Under the pieces are notes generated by a model. It saw only the letters and a list, made by a program, of their open reading frames with translations. It was not told the origin of the DNA and made no database searches. Below are positions 1-9,093 of a stretch of 12,026 nt of DNA, piece by piece (position 1 is the first letter of the stretch; every line of letters starts with the position of its first letter). Position numbers and translations under genes: made by a program. The stretch is from positions 1 through 12,026 of the forward strand of contig JAQVSH010000032.1 in the NCBI GenBank assembly GCA_028700615.1. Reading direction: 5' to 3'. Source of the stretch: Bacteroidales bacterium (GTDB lineage Bacteria; Bacteroidota; Bacteroidia; Bacteroidales; UBA4181).

Positions 1-546
1 CAGCAGACCACCCAGTCCATTCTCTTTTTCAAAAAGAGTCACCGTATGACCTTTTCGGTTTAATTGCTGCGCAGCAGCCAGTCCGGCAGGTCCGGAACCA
101 ATCACCGCAATCTTTTTACCTGTACGTGTTTTGGGAGGACAGGCTTTAATCAGTCCTTCGGTAAAACCCAGTTCAGTAACAGAACATTCATTTTCGCGAA
201 TGGTTACAGCCGCTTCGTGCAAAGCCAATACACATGATTTTTCACAAAGAGCCGGGCAAATACGTCCCGTAAAATCCGGGAAATTATTGGTTTCATGCAA
301 CAAATCAACAGCTTCTTTCCATTTCCCTCTGTAAATCAGATCCTGCCATTCGGGCATTTTATTCCCAAGCGGACAGGCCCAATGACAAAATGGAATGCCG
401 CAATCCATACAACGTGAAGCTTGTTGTCTACGATCCTCCCTGTTCAGCGTTTGCTCTACTTCCCCAAAATCGTAAATACGTTCATTGACAGGGCGGTAAC
501 CGGCTTCCTTACGGGGTATTGCGATAAATGCTTTCGGATTTCCCAT
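1..546 (-). CDS. gltD: Glutamate synthase (NADPH) small subunit, N-terminal part (cut by window edge)
   Basis: The first 182 residues of the GltD subunit, which takes electrons from NAD(P)H through FAD and passes them by iron-sulfur clusters to the large subunit, so that glutamine plus 2-oxoglutarate give two glutamates in the cytoplasm. The N-terminal adrenodoxin-reductase-like iron-sulfur domain is visible: Cys46, 49, 54 and 58 (motif CMDCGIPFCHWACPLGN) and Cys97, 101 and 105 (CPALCEKSC). The FAD-binding GxGxxG loop is at residues 150-155 (VIGSGPAG). The ATG at 546 gives the usual family start (MGNPKAF, then RPVNERIYDF). It lies 19 bp after the gltB stop, so the two subunits are almost certainly cotranscribed. 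The remaining roughly 300 residues, including the NAD(P)H domain, lie outside the window. Confidence 0.96.
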   Translation of the reverse strand, partial: MGNPKAFIAIPRKEAGYRPVNERIYDFGEVEQTLNREDRRQQASRCMDCGIPFCHWACPLGNKMPEWQDLIYRGKWKEAVDLLHETNNFPDFTGRICPALCEKSCVLALHEAAVTIRENECSVTELGFTEGLIKACPPKTRTGKKIAVIGSGPAGLAAAQQLNRKGHTVTLFEKENGLGGLL

Positions 547-565
547 GGCGTTTAATTGTCTTGAT

Positions 566-3500
566 TTAATAATCCCTTTCTACCTGAGCAATCTTTTTAT
601 TGATTGCTTCCATTTTTTCCTCCTGCAACACTTTTTTGTATTCAATCGGAACCACCTTGATGAATTTCTCGACATATTCATTCCAATGATCCAAAATTTG
701 TTTTGCGAGCTTACTGTTTGTATACTTATAGTGATCGGAAATTAAACTGTATAATTCTTTATTATCCATACTGTCCTCTATAAGAGACAGTTCAACCATT
801 TCCATATTACAGTAATAGTCAAAATCGCCTTTTTCATCCAGTACGTAAGCCACCCCACCACTCATGCCGGCGGCAAAATTACGCCCGGTTTTTCCAAGAA
901 CCACAGTTCGTCCTCCGGTCATATACTCGCAACAATGATCTCCCGCTCCTTCAACCACCGCAATGGCGCCGGAGTTACGCACACAGAAACGTTCGCCCAC
1001 CACACCGTTGATATAAACTTCTCCGGAAGTTGCTCCATAGAGAATAGTATTACCGGCTATGATATTCTGATCAGGTTCAAATGTACTTTCCCTGGGTGCA
1101 ATGACTACTATTTTACCCCCTGAAAGACCTTTTCCAAGATAATCGTTTGATTCGCCTTCTAATTGAAAATATACTCCTTTACTGAGAAAGGCGCCAAAAC
1201 TCTGTCCGGCCGATCCTTTAAAATAGGCTTTAATAATATCATAGGGCAACCCGGTGTCTCCATATCGTTGGGCAATTTCACCCGAAAGCATTGCCCCTGT
1301 TGCACGGTCTGTATTTCTGATTTTACATTTGATCTCTACCGGCATGCATAAATCAAGCGCCGGAAGTGATTTTCTAATCAGCTCATGATCCAGCACATTT
1401 TCCAGTTTATGATCCTGATCTTTAATTTTACGAAGCGCAGCATCTGTGACTTTTCCGGGCATAGACATGATTTTCGAAAGGTCAACCTTTCCAATTTTTA
1501 AATTGCCTTTCTTCTCTTTACGCTCGAGCAGTTCGACATGACCGATCATTTCATCCATTGAACGATAGCCCATCTGAGCCAGATGTTCACGAACATCCTG
1601 CGCTAAAAAGTGAAAGAAATTTACCAAAAATTCATATTGACCCCTGAAATGTTTACGCAACTCTTCACTTTGGGTAGCCACCCCCACCGGGCAGGTATTC
1701 AGGTGACATTTCCGCATCATTACACAACCCAGAACGATCAGAGCGCTGGTAGCAAATCCATATTCTTCTGCCCCCAACAAAGCGGCGATCACAATATCAT
1801 GACCCGTTTTTAACTGGCCATCTGTTTGCAGACGGATCTGTCCGCGCAAATTATTTAATACAAGCGTTTGCTGAGTTTCGGCCAAACCGATTTCTATCGG
1901 GAGTCCGGCATGTTTAATGGAACTCGCGGGACTTGCCCCTGTTCCCCCTTCAGCTCCGCTGATTAAAATCAGGTCGGCTTTTGCCTTGGCAACTCCGGCG
2001 GCAATGGTACCCACTCCGGTTTCCGAGACCAGCTTCACGCTGATGACCGCACGGGGATTGATATTTTTCAAATCAAAGATCAGCTGAGCCAAATCCTCAA
2101 TGGAATAAATATCATGATGAGGAGGAGGAGAAATCAGTGAGATACCGGGAATAGAATGACGGGTCTTGGCAATAATTTTATCTACCTTATGTCCCGGCAA
2201 CTGGCCTCCCTCACCCGGCTTAGCCCCCTGAGCCATTTTAATCTGAATCTCGTCTGCATTGACCAAATATTCAGCTGTAACGCCAAAACGTCCTGAAGCG
2301 ACCTGTTTAATCGCGCTGCGGGTATTTAATCCGTCTTCCCGTTTCTTATAACGTTCAGGATCCTCCCCGCCCTCACCGGTATTGCTTCGCCCGCCGATAG
2401 CATTCATGGCCATGGCCATGGCCTCATGGGCTTCCCGGCTAATGGATCCGAATGACATGGCTCCGGTTACAAACCGCTTCAGTATATTTTCAACCGGTTC
2501 CACCTCATCAATATCAATCGGATTGCGTTTATAATCCATCAAGTCACGAATAAATATAGGAGAAGGCTTTTCATCCACAATTTTTGCGTACTCTTTATAC
2601 TTTGCATAATTATTAGTTCTCGCAGCAATTTGCAGACGGACAATGGTTTCCGGATTCCAGGCATGATTTTCCCCCTCACGACGGTAGGCATAAATCCCCA
2701 GATTTTTTAATTCGGCAGGTTCACTGCCTTCCACAGGAAAGAACGCTTCCATATGTGGTTTTATCACTTCATGGGCCACATCTTCTATATCAATTCCCTC
2801 AATAGCCGAAGTAACCCCTTTGAAATACTTATCCAGAAAAGCAGAAGAAATACCAATGGCTTCAAAAATATGCGCTCCGCGATAACTCCGCAAAGTGGAG
2901 TTTCCCATCTTAGATAGTACTTTCAGAAGGCCTTTGTTGACCGCTTTAATATAGTGTTTTTTGGCCGTTTCAAGGTCCATCTGAATATCACCCGATTTAA
3001 TACGATCGTTGATAATGGCAAACACCATGTAGGGGTTGACCGCATTGGCTCCAAACCCGAATAACAAAGCAAAGTGCATAACTTCACGGGGCTCGGCCGA
3101 CTCAACCACAATATCAATCTGCATCCTTTTTCTTTTTTGAACCAGATAAAGGTGCACCGCAGAAACAGCCATAAGCGAAGGAATCGGAGCATGAGTATCA
3201 TCCACCCCGCGGTCGCTCAGTACAATATAGTTTTTCCCATCATCTACAGCCTTTTCTACCGATAGACAGAGCTCCTGAATCGCTTTTTCAAGACCTTTCG
3301 CTCCTGTTCCGGGATCAAAAAGCATGGGTAAGGAGATGGTTGAAAAACCCTTATATTTTATATTACTCAAAATGTCAAACTGGGTATTGGTTAAAACCGG
3401 GCTTTTGAGTTTGACCATTTTACAAATTTCAGGAGCCGCTTCCAGCAGATTCTGATGCACAGAGCCAATATAACCGGTCAGAGACATCACCAATTGTTCC

Positions 3501-5095
3501 CGGATCGGATCAATCGGAGGATTGGTTACCTGAGCAAATTGTTGACGGAAATAATTGAAAAGACGTTGCGGTTTATCGGAAAAAACAGCCAATGAGGCAT
3601 CATTTCCCATCGAAGAGGTGGGTTCAGAACCATCATTTGCCATGGGAAGAATCAATCTTTCCACATCTTCTTTCGAATAGCCAAAAGCATGGAGCAATTT
3701 ATGATAATCATCCAATTCGTTTTTCGCTGTTCGTCCGGAAGAAATGTCATCCAGGTTAATACAGTTTCTGTTCAGCCATTCACGATAAGGAAATGCCTTG
3801 GCCAAACTTTCTTTCAACTCAGTATCGTAAAAGATCTGCCCCAGTTTAGTATCTACCATCAACATTTTTCCCGGTTTCAAACGACCTTTTTCTTTGATGC
3901 TCTCCGGTTCGAATTCGATGGTTCCTGTTTCGGAAGCAATGACCATTAAATTGTCATGTGTGATCAGATAGCGGGCAGGACGCAACCCGTTACGGTCAAG
4001 CATTCCCCCGGCATATCTTCCATCGCTGAACAACAAAGTGGCAGGGCCATCCCAGGGTTCCATAAAGGTACTGTGATATTCATAAAAAGCCCGTAAATCA
4101 TCTGAAATAGGATTTTTTTGATTCCAGCTTTCAGGCACAAGCATAGCCATAGCATGAGGAAGGCTTTTACCGGACATCACCAGAAATTCAAGCACATTAT
4201 CCAGAGAAGCGCTATCGCTCATACCCGGTTGTACAATAGGGAATAAATCCTGCAAATTGCCAAGCTGAGTAGATTTCAGAACGCTTTCGCGCGACTCCAT
4301 CCACTGACGGTTCCCCCTTATCGTGTTAATTTCGCCATTATGTCCCAGCATCCGGAAAGGCTGTGCCAAATCCCAGGTCGGAAAAGTATTCGTACTGAAG
4401 CGGGAATGAACCAGAGAAATTCCGGTCGTAAAGTTGACATTGGTTAAATCAGGATAGTATTCACGCAATTGCAGCGAGGAGAGCATTCCTTTGTATACAA
4501 TCTGCTTGGTGGAAAGACTTACAATATAAAAACTGCGTTCCCTGGCAATACTGGACTGGTAAATTGACCTTTCTATCTTTTTCCTGACCACATAGAGTTT
4601 AAGTTCCAATTCCTGCTGATTGACAGCCCCTGTAACAAAGATCTGTTTGATTTGAGGCTCGTTGGAGGCGGAAATTTCTCCAAGGATACTGCTGTTCACC
4701 GGTACATCCCGGACAGCCAACAGGTTCAATCCTTCTTTTTCAACATGCTCTTTGATCACATCAAGGCAAAGTTGAGCTTTGTGTTCTACTTTGGGTAGAA
4801 AAACAAGCCCGGTACCATATTTCCCTTTAGATGGTACAGGAATTCCCTGTAATAAAATAAATTCGTGCGGAATCTGAACTGATATTCCTGCACCGTCCCC
4901 GGTTTTATTGTCGGCACTTTCTGCTCCGCGGTGAACCATATTCTCCAGGACCTGCAAACCTTTCTCAACAATGTCATGGGATTTTTCCCCAAAAAGGTTT
5001 AAAACAAGACCTACTCCACAGGCATCGTGTTCGTTTTGGAATGAATACAGCGATTGCTGCTCGTATTCATCGATTTGTAACTGACTTAAAATCAT
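566..5095 (-). CDS. gltB: Glutamate synthase large subunit
   Basis: A full-length 1509-residue large subunit, normal for the bacterial family. It hydrolyses glutamine, channels the ammonia internally and aminates 2-oxoglutarate. The class II amidotransferase domain begins at Cys26 (HDA/CGVGLV), so a 25-residue propeptide must be removed to expose the catalytic Cys; His252 starts the HNGEINTIRGN motif of the same domain. The FMN/synthase domain (about 830-1210) carries GEGGEDPERY near 905 and SGAEGGTGASP from 1046. Cys1124, Cys1130 and Cys1135 form the CX5CX4C motif for the [3Fe-4S] cluster. A GXGXG beta-helix domain covers about 1240-1430. The ATG at 5095 gives a short but plausible propeptide. 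No frameshift is seen. Downstream gltD follows after 19 bp; upstream glnA is separated by 136 bp containing a hairpin, so gltBD may have its own promoter or depend on readthrough. Confidence 0.98.
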   Translation of the reverse strand: MILSQLQIDEYEQQSLYSFQNEHDACGVGLVLNLFGEKSHDIVEKGLQVLENMVHRGAESADNKTGDGAGISVQIPHEFILLQGIPVPSKGKYGTGLVFLPKVEHKAQLCLDVIKEHVEKEGLNLLAVRDVPVNSSILGEISASNEPQIKQIFVTGAVNQQELELKLYVVRKKIERSIYQSSIARERSFYIVSLSTKQIVYKGMLSSLQLREYYPDLTNVNFTTGISLVHSRFSTNTFPTWDLAQPFRMLGHNGEINTIRGNRQWMESRESVLKSTQLGNLQDLFPIVQPGMSDSASLDNVLEFLVMSGKSLPHAMAMLVPESWNQKNPISDDLRAFYEYHSTFMEPWDGPATLLFSDGRYAGGMLDRNGLRPARYLITHDNLMVIASETGTIEFEPESIKEKGRLKPGKMLMVDTKLGQIFYDTELKESLAKAFPYREWLNRNCINLDDISSGRTAKNELDDYHKLLHAFGYSKEDVERLILPMANDGSEPTSSMGNDASLAVFSDKPQRLFNYFRQQFAQVTNPPIDPIREQLVMSLTGYIGSVHQNLLEAAPEICKMVKLKSPVLTNTQFDILSNIKYKGFSTISLPMLFDPGTGAKGLEKAIQELCLSVEKAVDDGKNYIVLSDRGVDDTHAPIPSLMAVSAVHLYLVQKRKRMQIDIVVESAEPREVMHFALLFGFGANAVNPYMVFAIINDRIKSGDIQMDLETAKKHYIKAVNKGLLKVLSKMGNSTLRSYRGAHIFEAIGISSAFLDKYFKGVTSAIEGIDIEDVAHEVIKPHMEAFFPVEGSEPAELKNLGIYAYRREGENHAWNPETIVRLQIAARTNNYAKYKEYAKIVDEKPSPIFIRDLMDYKRNPIDIDEVEPVENILKRFVTGAMSFGSISREAHEAMAMAMNAIGGRSNTGEGGEDPERYKKREDGLNTRSAIKQVASGRFGVTAEYLVNADEIQIKMAQGAKPGEGGQLPGHKVDKIIAKTRHSIPGISLISPPPHHDIYSIEDLAQLIFDLKNINPRAVISVKLVSETGVGTIAAGVAKAKADLILISGAEGGTGASPASSIKHAGLPIEIGLAETQQTLVLNNLRGQIRLQTDGQLKTGHDIVIAALLGAEEYGFATSALIVLGCVMMRKCHLNTCPVGVATQSEELRKHFRGQYEFLVNFFHFLAQDVREHLAQMGYRSMDEMIGHVELLERKEKKGNLKIGKVDLSKIMSMPGKVTDAALRKIKDQDHKLENVLDHELIRKSLPALDLCMPVEIKCKIRNTDRATGAMLSGEIAQRYGDTGLPYDIIKAYFKGSAGQSFGAFLSKGVYFQLEGESNDYLGKGLSGGKIVVIAPRESTFEPDQNIIAGNTILYGATSGEVYINGVVGERFCVRNSGAIAVVEGAGDHCCEYMTGGRTVVLGKTGRNFAAGMSGGVAYVLDEKGDFDYYCNMEMVELSLIEDSMDNKELYSLISDHYKYTNSKLAKQILDHWNEYVEKFIKVVPIEYKKVLQEEKMEAINKKIAQVERDY

Positions 5096-5127
5096 AAATT
5101 TTCAGTTTGTGCTTTGTTCTATAAAAC

Positions 5128-5155
5128 AATAATCAACCAACAATGTTTGATTATT
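5128..5155. repeat. 9-bp inverted repeat in the gltB upstream region
   Basis: AATAATCAA (5128-5136) and TTGATTATT (5147-5155) form a perfect 9-bp inverted repeat with a 10-base spacer, starting 33 bp upstream of the gltB start codon. It is AT-rich and would be a weak RNA hairpin, so an operator-like role or a chance dyad are both possible. No regulator can be named from the sequence. Confidence 0.4.
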
Positions 5156-5165
5156 TTATCAGGGC

Positions 5166-5200
5166 AAAATAGTGGGAGAACTTTATAAGTCTCCCACTAT
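5166..5200 (-). terminator. Hairpin terminator or attenuator between glnA and gltB
   Basis: A perfect 11-bp stem (ATAGTGGGAGA at 5169-5179, TCTCCCACTAT at 5190-5200) with a 10-base loop begins 31 bp after the glnA stop. The loop can extend the stem by three pairs with one bulged A. Read on the minus strand the stem is followed by a short run of four T (5169-5166), then GCC. This is a good stem with a weak T-tract, so partial termination, setting a glnA:gltB ratio, is as likely as full termination. It could also stabilise the glnA mRNA 3' end. Confidence 0.65.
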
Positions 5201-5231
5201 GTGCAAATTAAAATGCCTTACGATATAAGAT

Positions 5232-7427
5232 CTATCGAATAAAAAGCAACTCTCTGTATTTCGGCAAAGTCCACATCTCATCGTCCACAATCAATTCCAG
5301 TTTATCTGTATTGTAGCGAATCACATCAAAATAAGGCAGCACTTTGTCATGATACGCCATGGCTTTTTCATATTCATGCTCCATCTTATTTACCACCCTG
5401 CGGGTATCAACCATGTCATCCACCGCTTTTTTAATCACCGCAATGCGTTCTCCGATTTCTTCAATCAAAGCAGTATCCAAAGCACTCAGCTTTTTGGCCT
5501 TCTCTCCTGTAAATACCTTTTCGATTTTCGTTACATTATCCAACAGAAAACTTTGATAACGGGTCGCAATCGGAATAATATGATTTAAAGCCAGATCACC
5601 AAGTACACGAGCTTCAATCTGAATCTTCTTAGTATAGGTTTCCCATTTTACTTCATTGCGGGCGTGCAATTCTTTTTCCGTGAGAACGCCCATAGAAGTA
5701 AATAATTTAACGCTTTCGGGAGTTGTGTAGGCCTTGAAAATTTCAGGAACACAGGTTTCACAATCCAGGCCCCGTTTTAAGGCTTCTTTTTTCCACTCTT
5801 CACTGTATCCGTTACCATCAAAACGAATAGCCTTTGAGGCCTTGATATAGGATTTAATCACATCAAAAATTGCTTTTTCTTTGCTTGACCCGGCAGCAAT
5901 TTTCGCATCCACTTCGGCTTTAAATTCAGTTAACTGAGCCGCAACCGCGGTATTTAAAGCGGCCATAGCGGAAGAACAGTTCGCAGAGGAACCAACAGCA
6001 CGGAATTCAAAGCGATTTCCCGTAAAGGCAAAGGGCGAGGTTCTGTTCCGGTCGGTATTATCAAGGAATACTTCAGGAATGCGTGCAATGCCCAGATGAA
6101 GTTTCTTTTTATCATCCATCATAATGGCCTCTTCACTGGTGCTCCCTTCCAGTTTATCCAGAATGGCGGTCAGCTGAGTACCGATGAATGCGGATACAAT
6201 AGCGGGAGGCGCTTCGTTTGCCCCCAGACGGTGAGCATTCTGAGCCGTCATAATAGAGGCCTTCAGCAATGCATTGTTTTTGTATACAGCCATCAGTGTA
6301 TTTACCAGAAAAGTCACAAACAGAAGGTTGCCCTCAGGCGTCTTACCCGGAGTAAATAAGCCTATCCCGGTGTCCGTGCCCAATGACCAGTTATTGTGTT
6401 TGCCCGAGCCATTGATTCCGGAAAATGGTTTTTCGTGAAGCAATAAACGAAATCCGTGACGACGGGCAATGCGCTTCATAATAGCCATCATCAGCAAATT
6501 CTGATCAACGGCGAGGTTACATTCACCAAAAATAGGGGCCAACTCAAATTGATTAGGAGCCACCTCATTGTGACGGGTTTTAGCAGGAATGCCATATTTG
6601 TATGCCTCAAACTCGATGTCTCTCATGAAAGCACCTACACGACTCGGCACCGCACCAAAATAATGGTCATCCAATTGCTGGTTCTTGGCCGATTCATGTC
6701 CAAGCAACGTACGACCCGTCAACAAGAGGTCCGGACGGGTTGCATATAAACCTTCGTCAACCAGAAAATATTCCTGCTCCCACCCTAAATAGGAGAACAC
6801 CTTTTTTACATTGGGATCAAACATCTGACATACTGCAGTAGCCGCTTTATCGACTGCATTGAGCGCTTTCAGCAAAGGCGCTTTCATGTCAAGCGATTCT
6901 CCCGTATAGGAAATAAAAATAGTAGGAATCACTAGAGTATCATCCACCACAAAAGCAGGAGACGAAGGATCCCAGGCAGTGTATCCTCTGGCTTCAAAAG
7001 TACTCCGGATACCACCGCTCGGAAAAGACGAAGCATCCGGTTCCTGTTGAACCAGTAGTTTTCCCGAAAATTCTTCAATAACGGCTTCTCCGGGCCCTGA
7101 AACATAATCTATAAAGGAGTCGTGTTTCTCAGCAGTCCCGTCAGTCAATGGCTGAAACCAGTGCGTATAATGAGTGGCACCCAGTTCCATAGCCCATTTT
7201 TTCATACCTGTTGCCACATTATCTGCAATAGCTATATCAATGGTAACCCCTTTTTCAATGGCGTTATTTAAGGACTTCATAATGTCTTTCGACATATACT
7301 TAGCCATTACGGATTTTGTAAACACATTCTTTCCAAAATAATCAGAAGTAAATTGTGACGGAGGTGTAACACACAAAGCTTTTTTCTTGAAAGCTTCCCC
7401 TACTGCGTTAAATCTTAAGGACGACAT
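5232..7427 (-). CDS. glnA: Glutamine synthetase type III
   Basis: Makes glutamine from glutamate, ammonia and ATP in the cytoplasm. The length (731 residues) and sequence match the GSIII/GlnN class found in Bacteroidota and some cyanobacteria, not the ~470-residue GSI or ~370-residue GSII. Visible catalytic-core motifs are GWEQEYFLVD (Glu217 and Glu219, metal ligands), RHNEVAPNQFELAPIF (285-300, with Glu288 and Glu295), HEKPFSGINGSGKHNNWS (331-348, with His344), LGANEAPPAIVS (401-412) and NRTSPFAFTGNRFEFRAVGS (461-480). The GSI adenylylation loop is not part of this class. The ATG at 7427 gives the usual MSSLRFNAV-type start. It sits 165 bp downstream of amt with a candidate promoter in the gap, and is followed by a hairpin before gltB. 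This class is often named glnN; it may be called glnA in annotations. Confidence 0.97.
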   Translation of the reverse strand: MSSLRFNAVGEAFKKKALCVTPPSQFTSDYFGKNVFTKSVMAKYMSKDIMKSLNNAIEKGVTIDIAIADNVATGMKKWAMELGATHYTHWFQPLTDGTAEKHDSFIDYVSGPGEAVIEEFSGKLLVQQEPDASSFPSGGIRSTFEARGYTAWDPSSPAFVVDDTLVIPTIFISYTGESLDMKAPLLKALNAVDKAATAVCQMFDPNVKKVFSYLGWEQEYFLVDEGLYATRPDLLLTGRTLLGHESAKNQQLDDHYFGAVPSRVGAFMRDIEFEAYKYGIPAKTRHNEVAPNQFELAPIFGECNLAVDQNLLMMAIMKRIARRHGFRLLLHEKPFSGINGSGKHNNWSLGTDTGIGLFTPGKTPEGNLLFVTFLVNTLMAVYKNNALLKASIMTAQNAHRLGANEAPPAIVSAFIGTQLTAILDKLEGSTSEEAIMMDDKKKLHLGIARIPEVFLDNTDRNRTSPFAFTGNRFEFRAVGSSANCSSAMAALNTAVAAQLTEFKAEVDAKIAAGSSKEKAIFDVIKSYIKASKAIRFDGNGYSEEWKKEALKRGLDCETCVPEIFKAYTTPESVKLFTSMGVLTEKELHARNEVKWETYTKKIQIEARVLGDLALNHIIPIATRYQSFLLDNVTKIEKVFTGEKAKKLSALDTALIEEIGERIAVIKKAVDDMVDTRRVVNKMEHEYEKAMAYHDKVLPYFDVIRYNTDKLELIVDDEMWTLPKYRELLFIR

Positions 7428-7501
7428 AATTTTCTTATTATCAGTTTAACGATTTATTATATTTTACTCTCATTTGCTTTACATACGATATTAATTCGAT
7501 G

Positions 7502-7509
7502 CAAAAATA
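7502..7509 (-). promoter_or_regulatory. Candidate -7 promoter element for glnA
   Basis: On the minus strand the sequence TATTTTTG, followed by C, matches the Bacteroidota -7 consensus TAnnTTTG. It lies about 75 bp upstream of the glnA start codon in an AT-rich gap. No good -33 TTTG element is seen at the expected distance, so the assignment rests on the -7 box alone. It would allow glnA to be expressed independently of glnK-amt. Confidence 0.45.
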
Positions 7510-7592
7510 ATCAATTTTAAGTATTTTAGCTCATTTTTGTTTGAATTTTATTATTTATTTCTGAAAGCAAAACTCCGCTCATCATCAAAACT

Positions 7593-8969
7593 CTATTCCG
7601 CTTCAGTATAAGCGATTTCGTTATGTTGTGTTATATCCAGGCCGGCAACTTCTTCTTCTTCCGTAGCCCTAATGCCAAAAAGCTTATCAGTGATCTTAAA
7701 GAGAATGAAAGTCAGCACCCCGGAATAAACAAGGGTAGACACAACAGCTATCAACTGAATAATCAATTGTTTACCATTCCCGTATAAAGCACCGTCGACG
7801 CCACCATCCGGTAAATAAAAACCAGTTACCGCTTTGGTTGCAAAAATACCGGTGGCAATCGCCCCGACGATACCCCCAATCCCATGAACGCCAAATGCAT
7901 CCAGAGAATCATCATAACCGAATTTACGTTTTACAATACTGACCATCGTGAAACAAGCTACCGATACAATGACTCCAATAGCGAGGGCTCCCCCGACACT
8001 CACAGCCCCTGCCGCGGGAGTAATGGCCACCAAACCGGCAACCGCTCCTGTGGCGGTACCTACCAGAGTAGTTTTCTTATTGAAAATCCAATCAATTAAA
8101 GCCCAGGTTAAAGCAGCCGTGGCAGTTGCCAAATGGGTAACCATAAAAGCATTGGCTGCTAATCCATCGGCGGCGAGTCCGCTGCCGGCATTGAAACCAA
8201 ACCATCCGATCCAGAGCATGGCAGCTCCCATAGCCACCATAGGCACATTGTGAGGCGGCGTGGGATGTCCTGTGTAATATTTACGTCTGCCAATCATCAA
8301 TGCCGTTACCAATGCAGCAATACCGGCATTAATATGCACTACCGTACCTCCCGCAAAATCAAGGGCGCCAAGTTTATATAACCAACCATCGCCTGACCAG
8401 ACCCAATGCGCAACCGGATTGTAAACCATCACGGCCCAAAGTATAGTAAAAATTAAAAATCCGCGAAATTTAATACGTTCGGCAAAAGCGCCAATGATAA
8501 GGGCCGGGGTAATCACAGCGAACATACATTGAAACATAATAAACACTATGTGCGGAATACGTTCCACAGATTGTGATATATAATAAGGACTCGGATCAGC
8601 CAGATGAATTCCATTGAGAAAAGCCCAGTCAAATCCCCCAAAATAGGGAGCCAATGCACCGGAACCAGATCCGAAAGCATTGCTATAACCAAAGGCAACC
8701 CATTCAATTGTGATAACAGCTACTATAATAAAGCACTGCATAAAAATGTTCAGCACGTTCTTTTGACGAACCAATCCTCCATAGAAGAGAGCCAGGCCGG
8801 GAATTGTCATAAACAAAACCAGAGCCGCAGCCATGATCAACCAGGCTGTATTACCGGCGCTGATTACCGGCTCAGGATCCACAGCAGCTTCCTGCCCAAA
8901 ACTTATTACAGGTATTGCCAATAAAAGCAGAGATATCAGACTTATATATTTAAACCATTTCATTTTCAT
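7593..8969 (-). CDS. amt: Ammonium transporter (Amt family)
   Basis: A 458-residue inner-membrane ammonium channel with an N-terminal signal sequence (hydrophobic LISLLLLAIPVISFG, then about 25 Gln-Glu) and the family's 11 transmembrane helices. By alignment with E. coli AmtB the key residues are present: pore Phe150 and Phe259, Ser263 and Trp191 of the outer ammonium site, Asp204 (LDFAGGTVVH), and the twin pore histidines His212 and His362 (DAFGVHGIGG). The C-terminal tail GLDITQHNEIAYTEAE resembles the conserved AmtB tail that contacts GlnK. Start could be the ATG at 8969 or the in-frame ATG two codons later. It lies 124 bp downstream of a PII gene, the classic glnK-amt pairing, which argues that PII blocks this channel when nitrogen is plentiful. 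Confidence 0.97.
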   Translation of the reverse strand: MKMKWFKYISLISLLLLAIPVISFGQEAAVDPEPVISAGNTAWLIMAAALVLFMTIPGLALFYGGLVRQKNVLNIFMQCFIIVAVITIEWVAFGYSNAFGSGSGALAPYFGGFDWAFLNGIHLADPSPYYISQSVERIPHIVFIMFQCMFAVITPALIIGAFAERIKFRGFLIFTILWAVMVYNPVAHWVWSGDGWLYKLGALDFAGGTVVHINAGIAALVTALMIGRRKYYTGHPTPPHNVPMVAMGAAMLWIGWFGFNAGSGLAADGLAANAFMVTHLATATAALTWALIDWIFNKKTTLVGTATGAVAGLVAITPAAGAVSVGGALAIGVIVSVACFTMVSIVKRKFGYDDSLDAFGVHGIGGIVGAIATGIFATKAVTGFYLPDGGVDGALYGNGKQLIIQLIAVVSTLVYSGVLTFILFKITDKLFGIRATEEEEVAGLDITQHNEIAYTEAE

Positions 8970-9000
8970 CAGAATATAATTTTATGTTTTAGTCGTATTC

Positions 9001-9054
9001 AACACCCGGATCATTTTTTGCATACGGTTGAGGCAGACCATGAGGCAAGGTGTT
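9001..9054. repeat. Small repeats in the PII-amt gap
   Basis: The 124-bp gap between the PII gene and amt holds a direct repeat TGAGGCA (9029-9035 and 9041-9047, 12-base period) inside a 6-bp inverted repeat AACACC/GGTGTT (9001-9006 and 9049-9054) with a 42-base loop. No terminator with a T-tract and no clear promoter is visible, so cotranscription of the two genes is the simplest reading. The repeats may be chance. Confidence 0.25.
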
Positions 9055-9093
9055 TTTATGCTATTTATTATCAATGAAGAATGCAAATCAGAA

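Noticed and set aside
2405..2424. Short tandem repeat of ATGGCC-type hexamers inside gltB
   Set aside because: It simply encodes the Ala-Met-Ala-Met-Ala stretch of the conserved protein and has only about three units, so it is not a meaningful repeat locus.
3689..3949. Open frames on the plus strand and in other frames inside gltB, glnA and amt
   Set aside because: They lie wholly opposite or out of frame within long conserved genes and their predicted products look like shadow translations.
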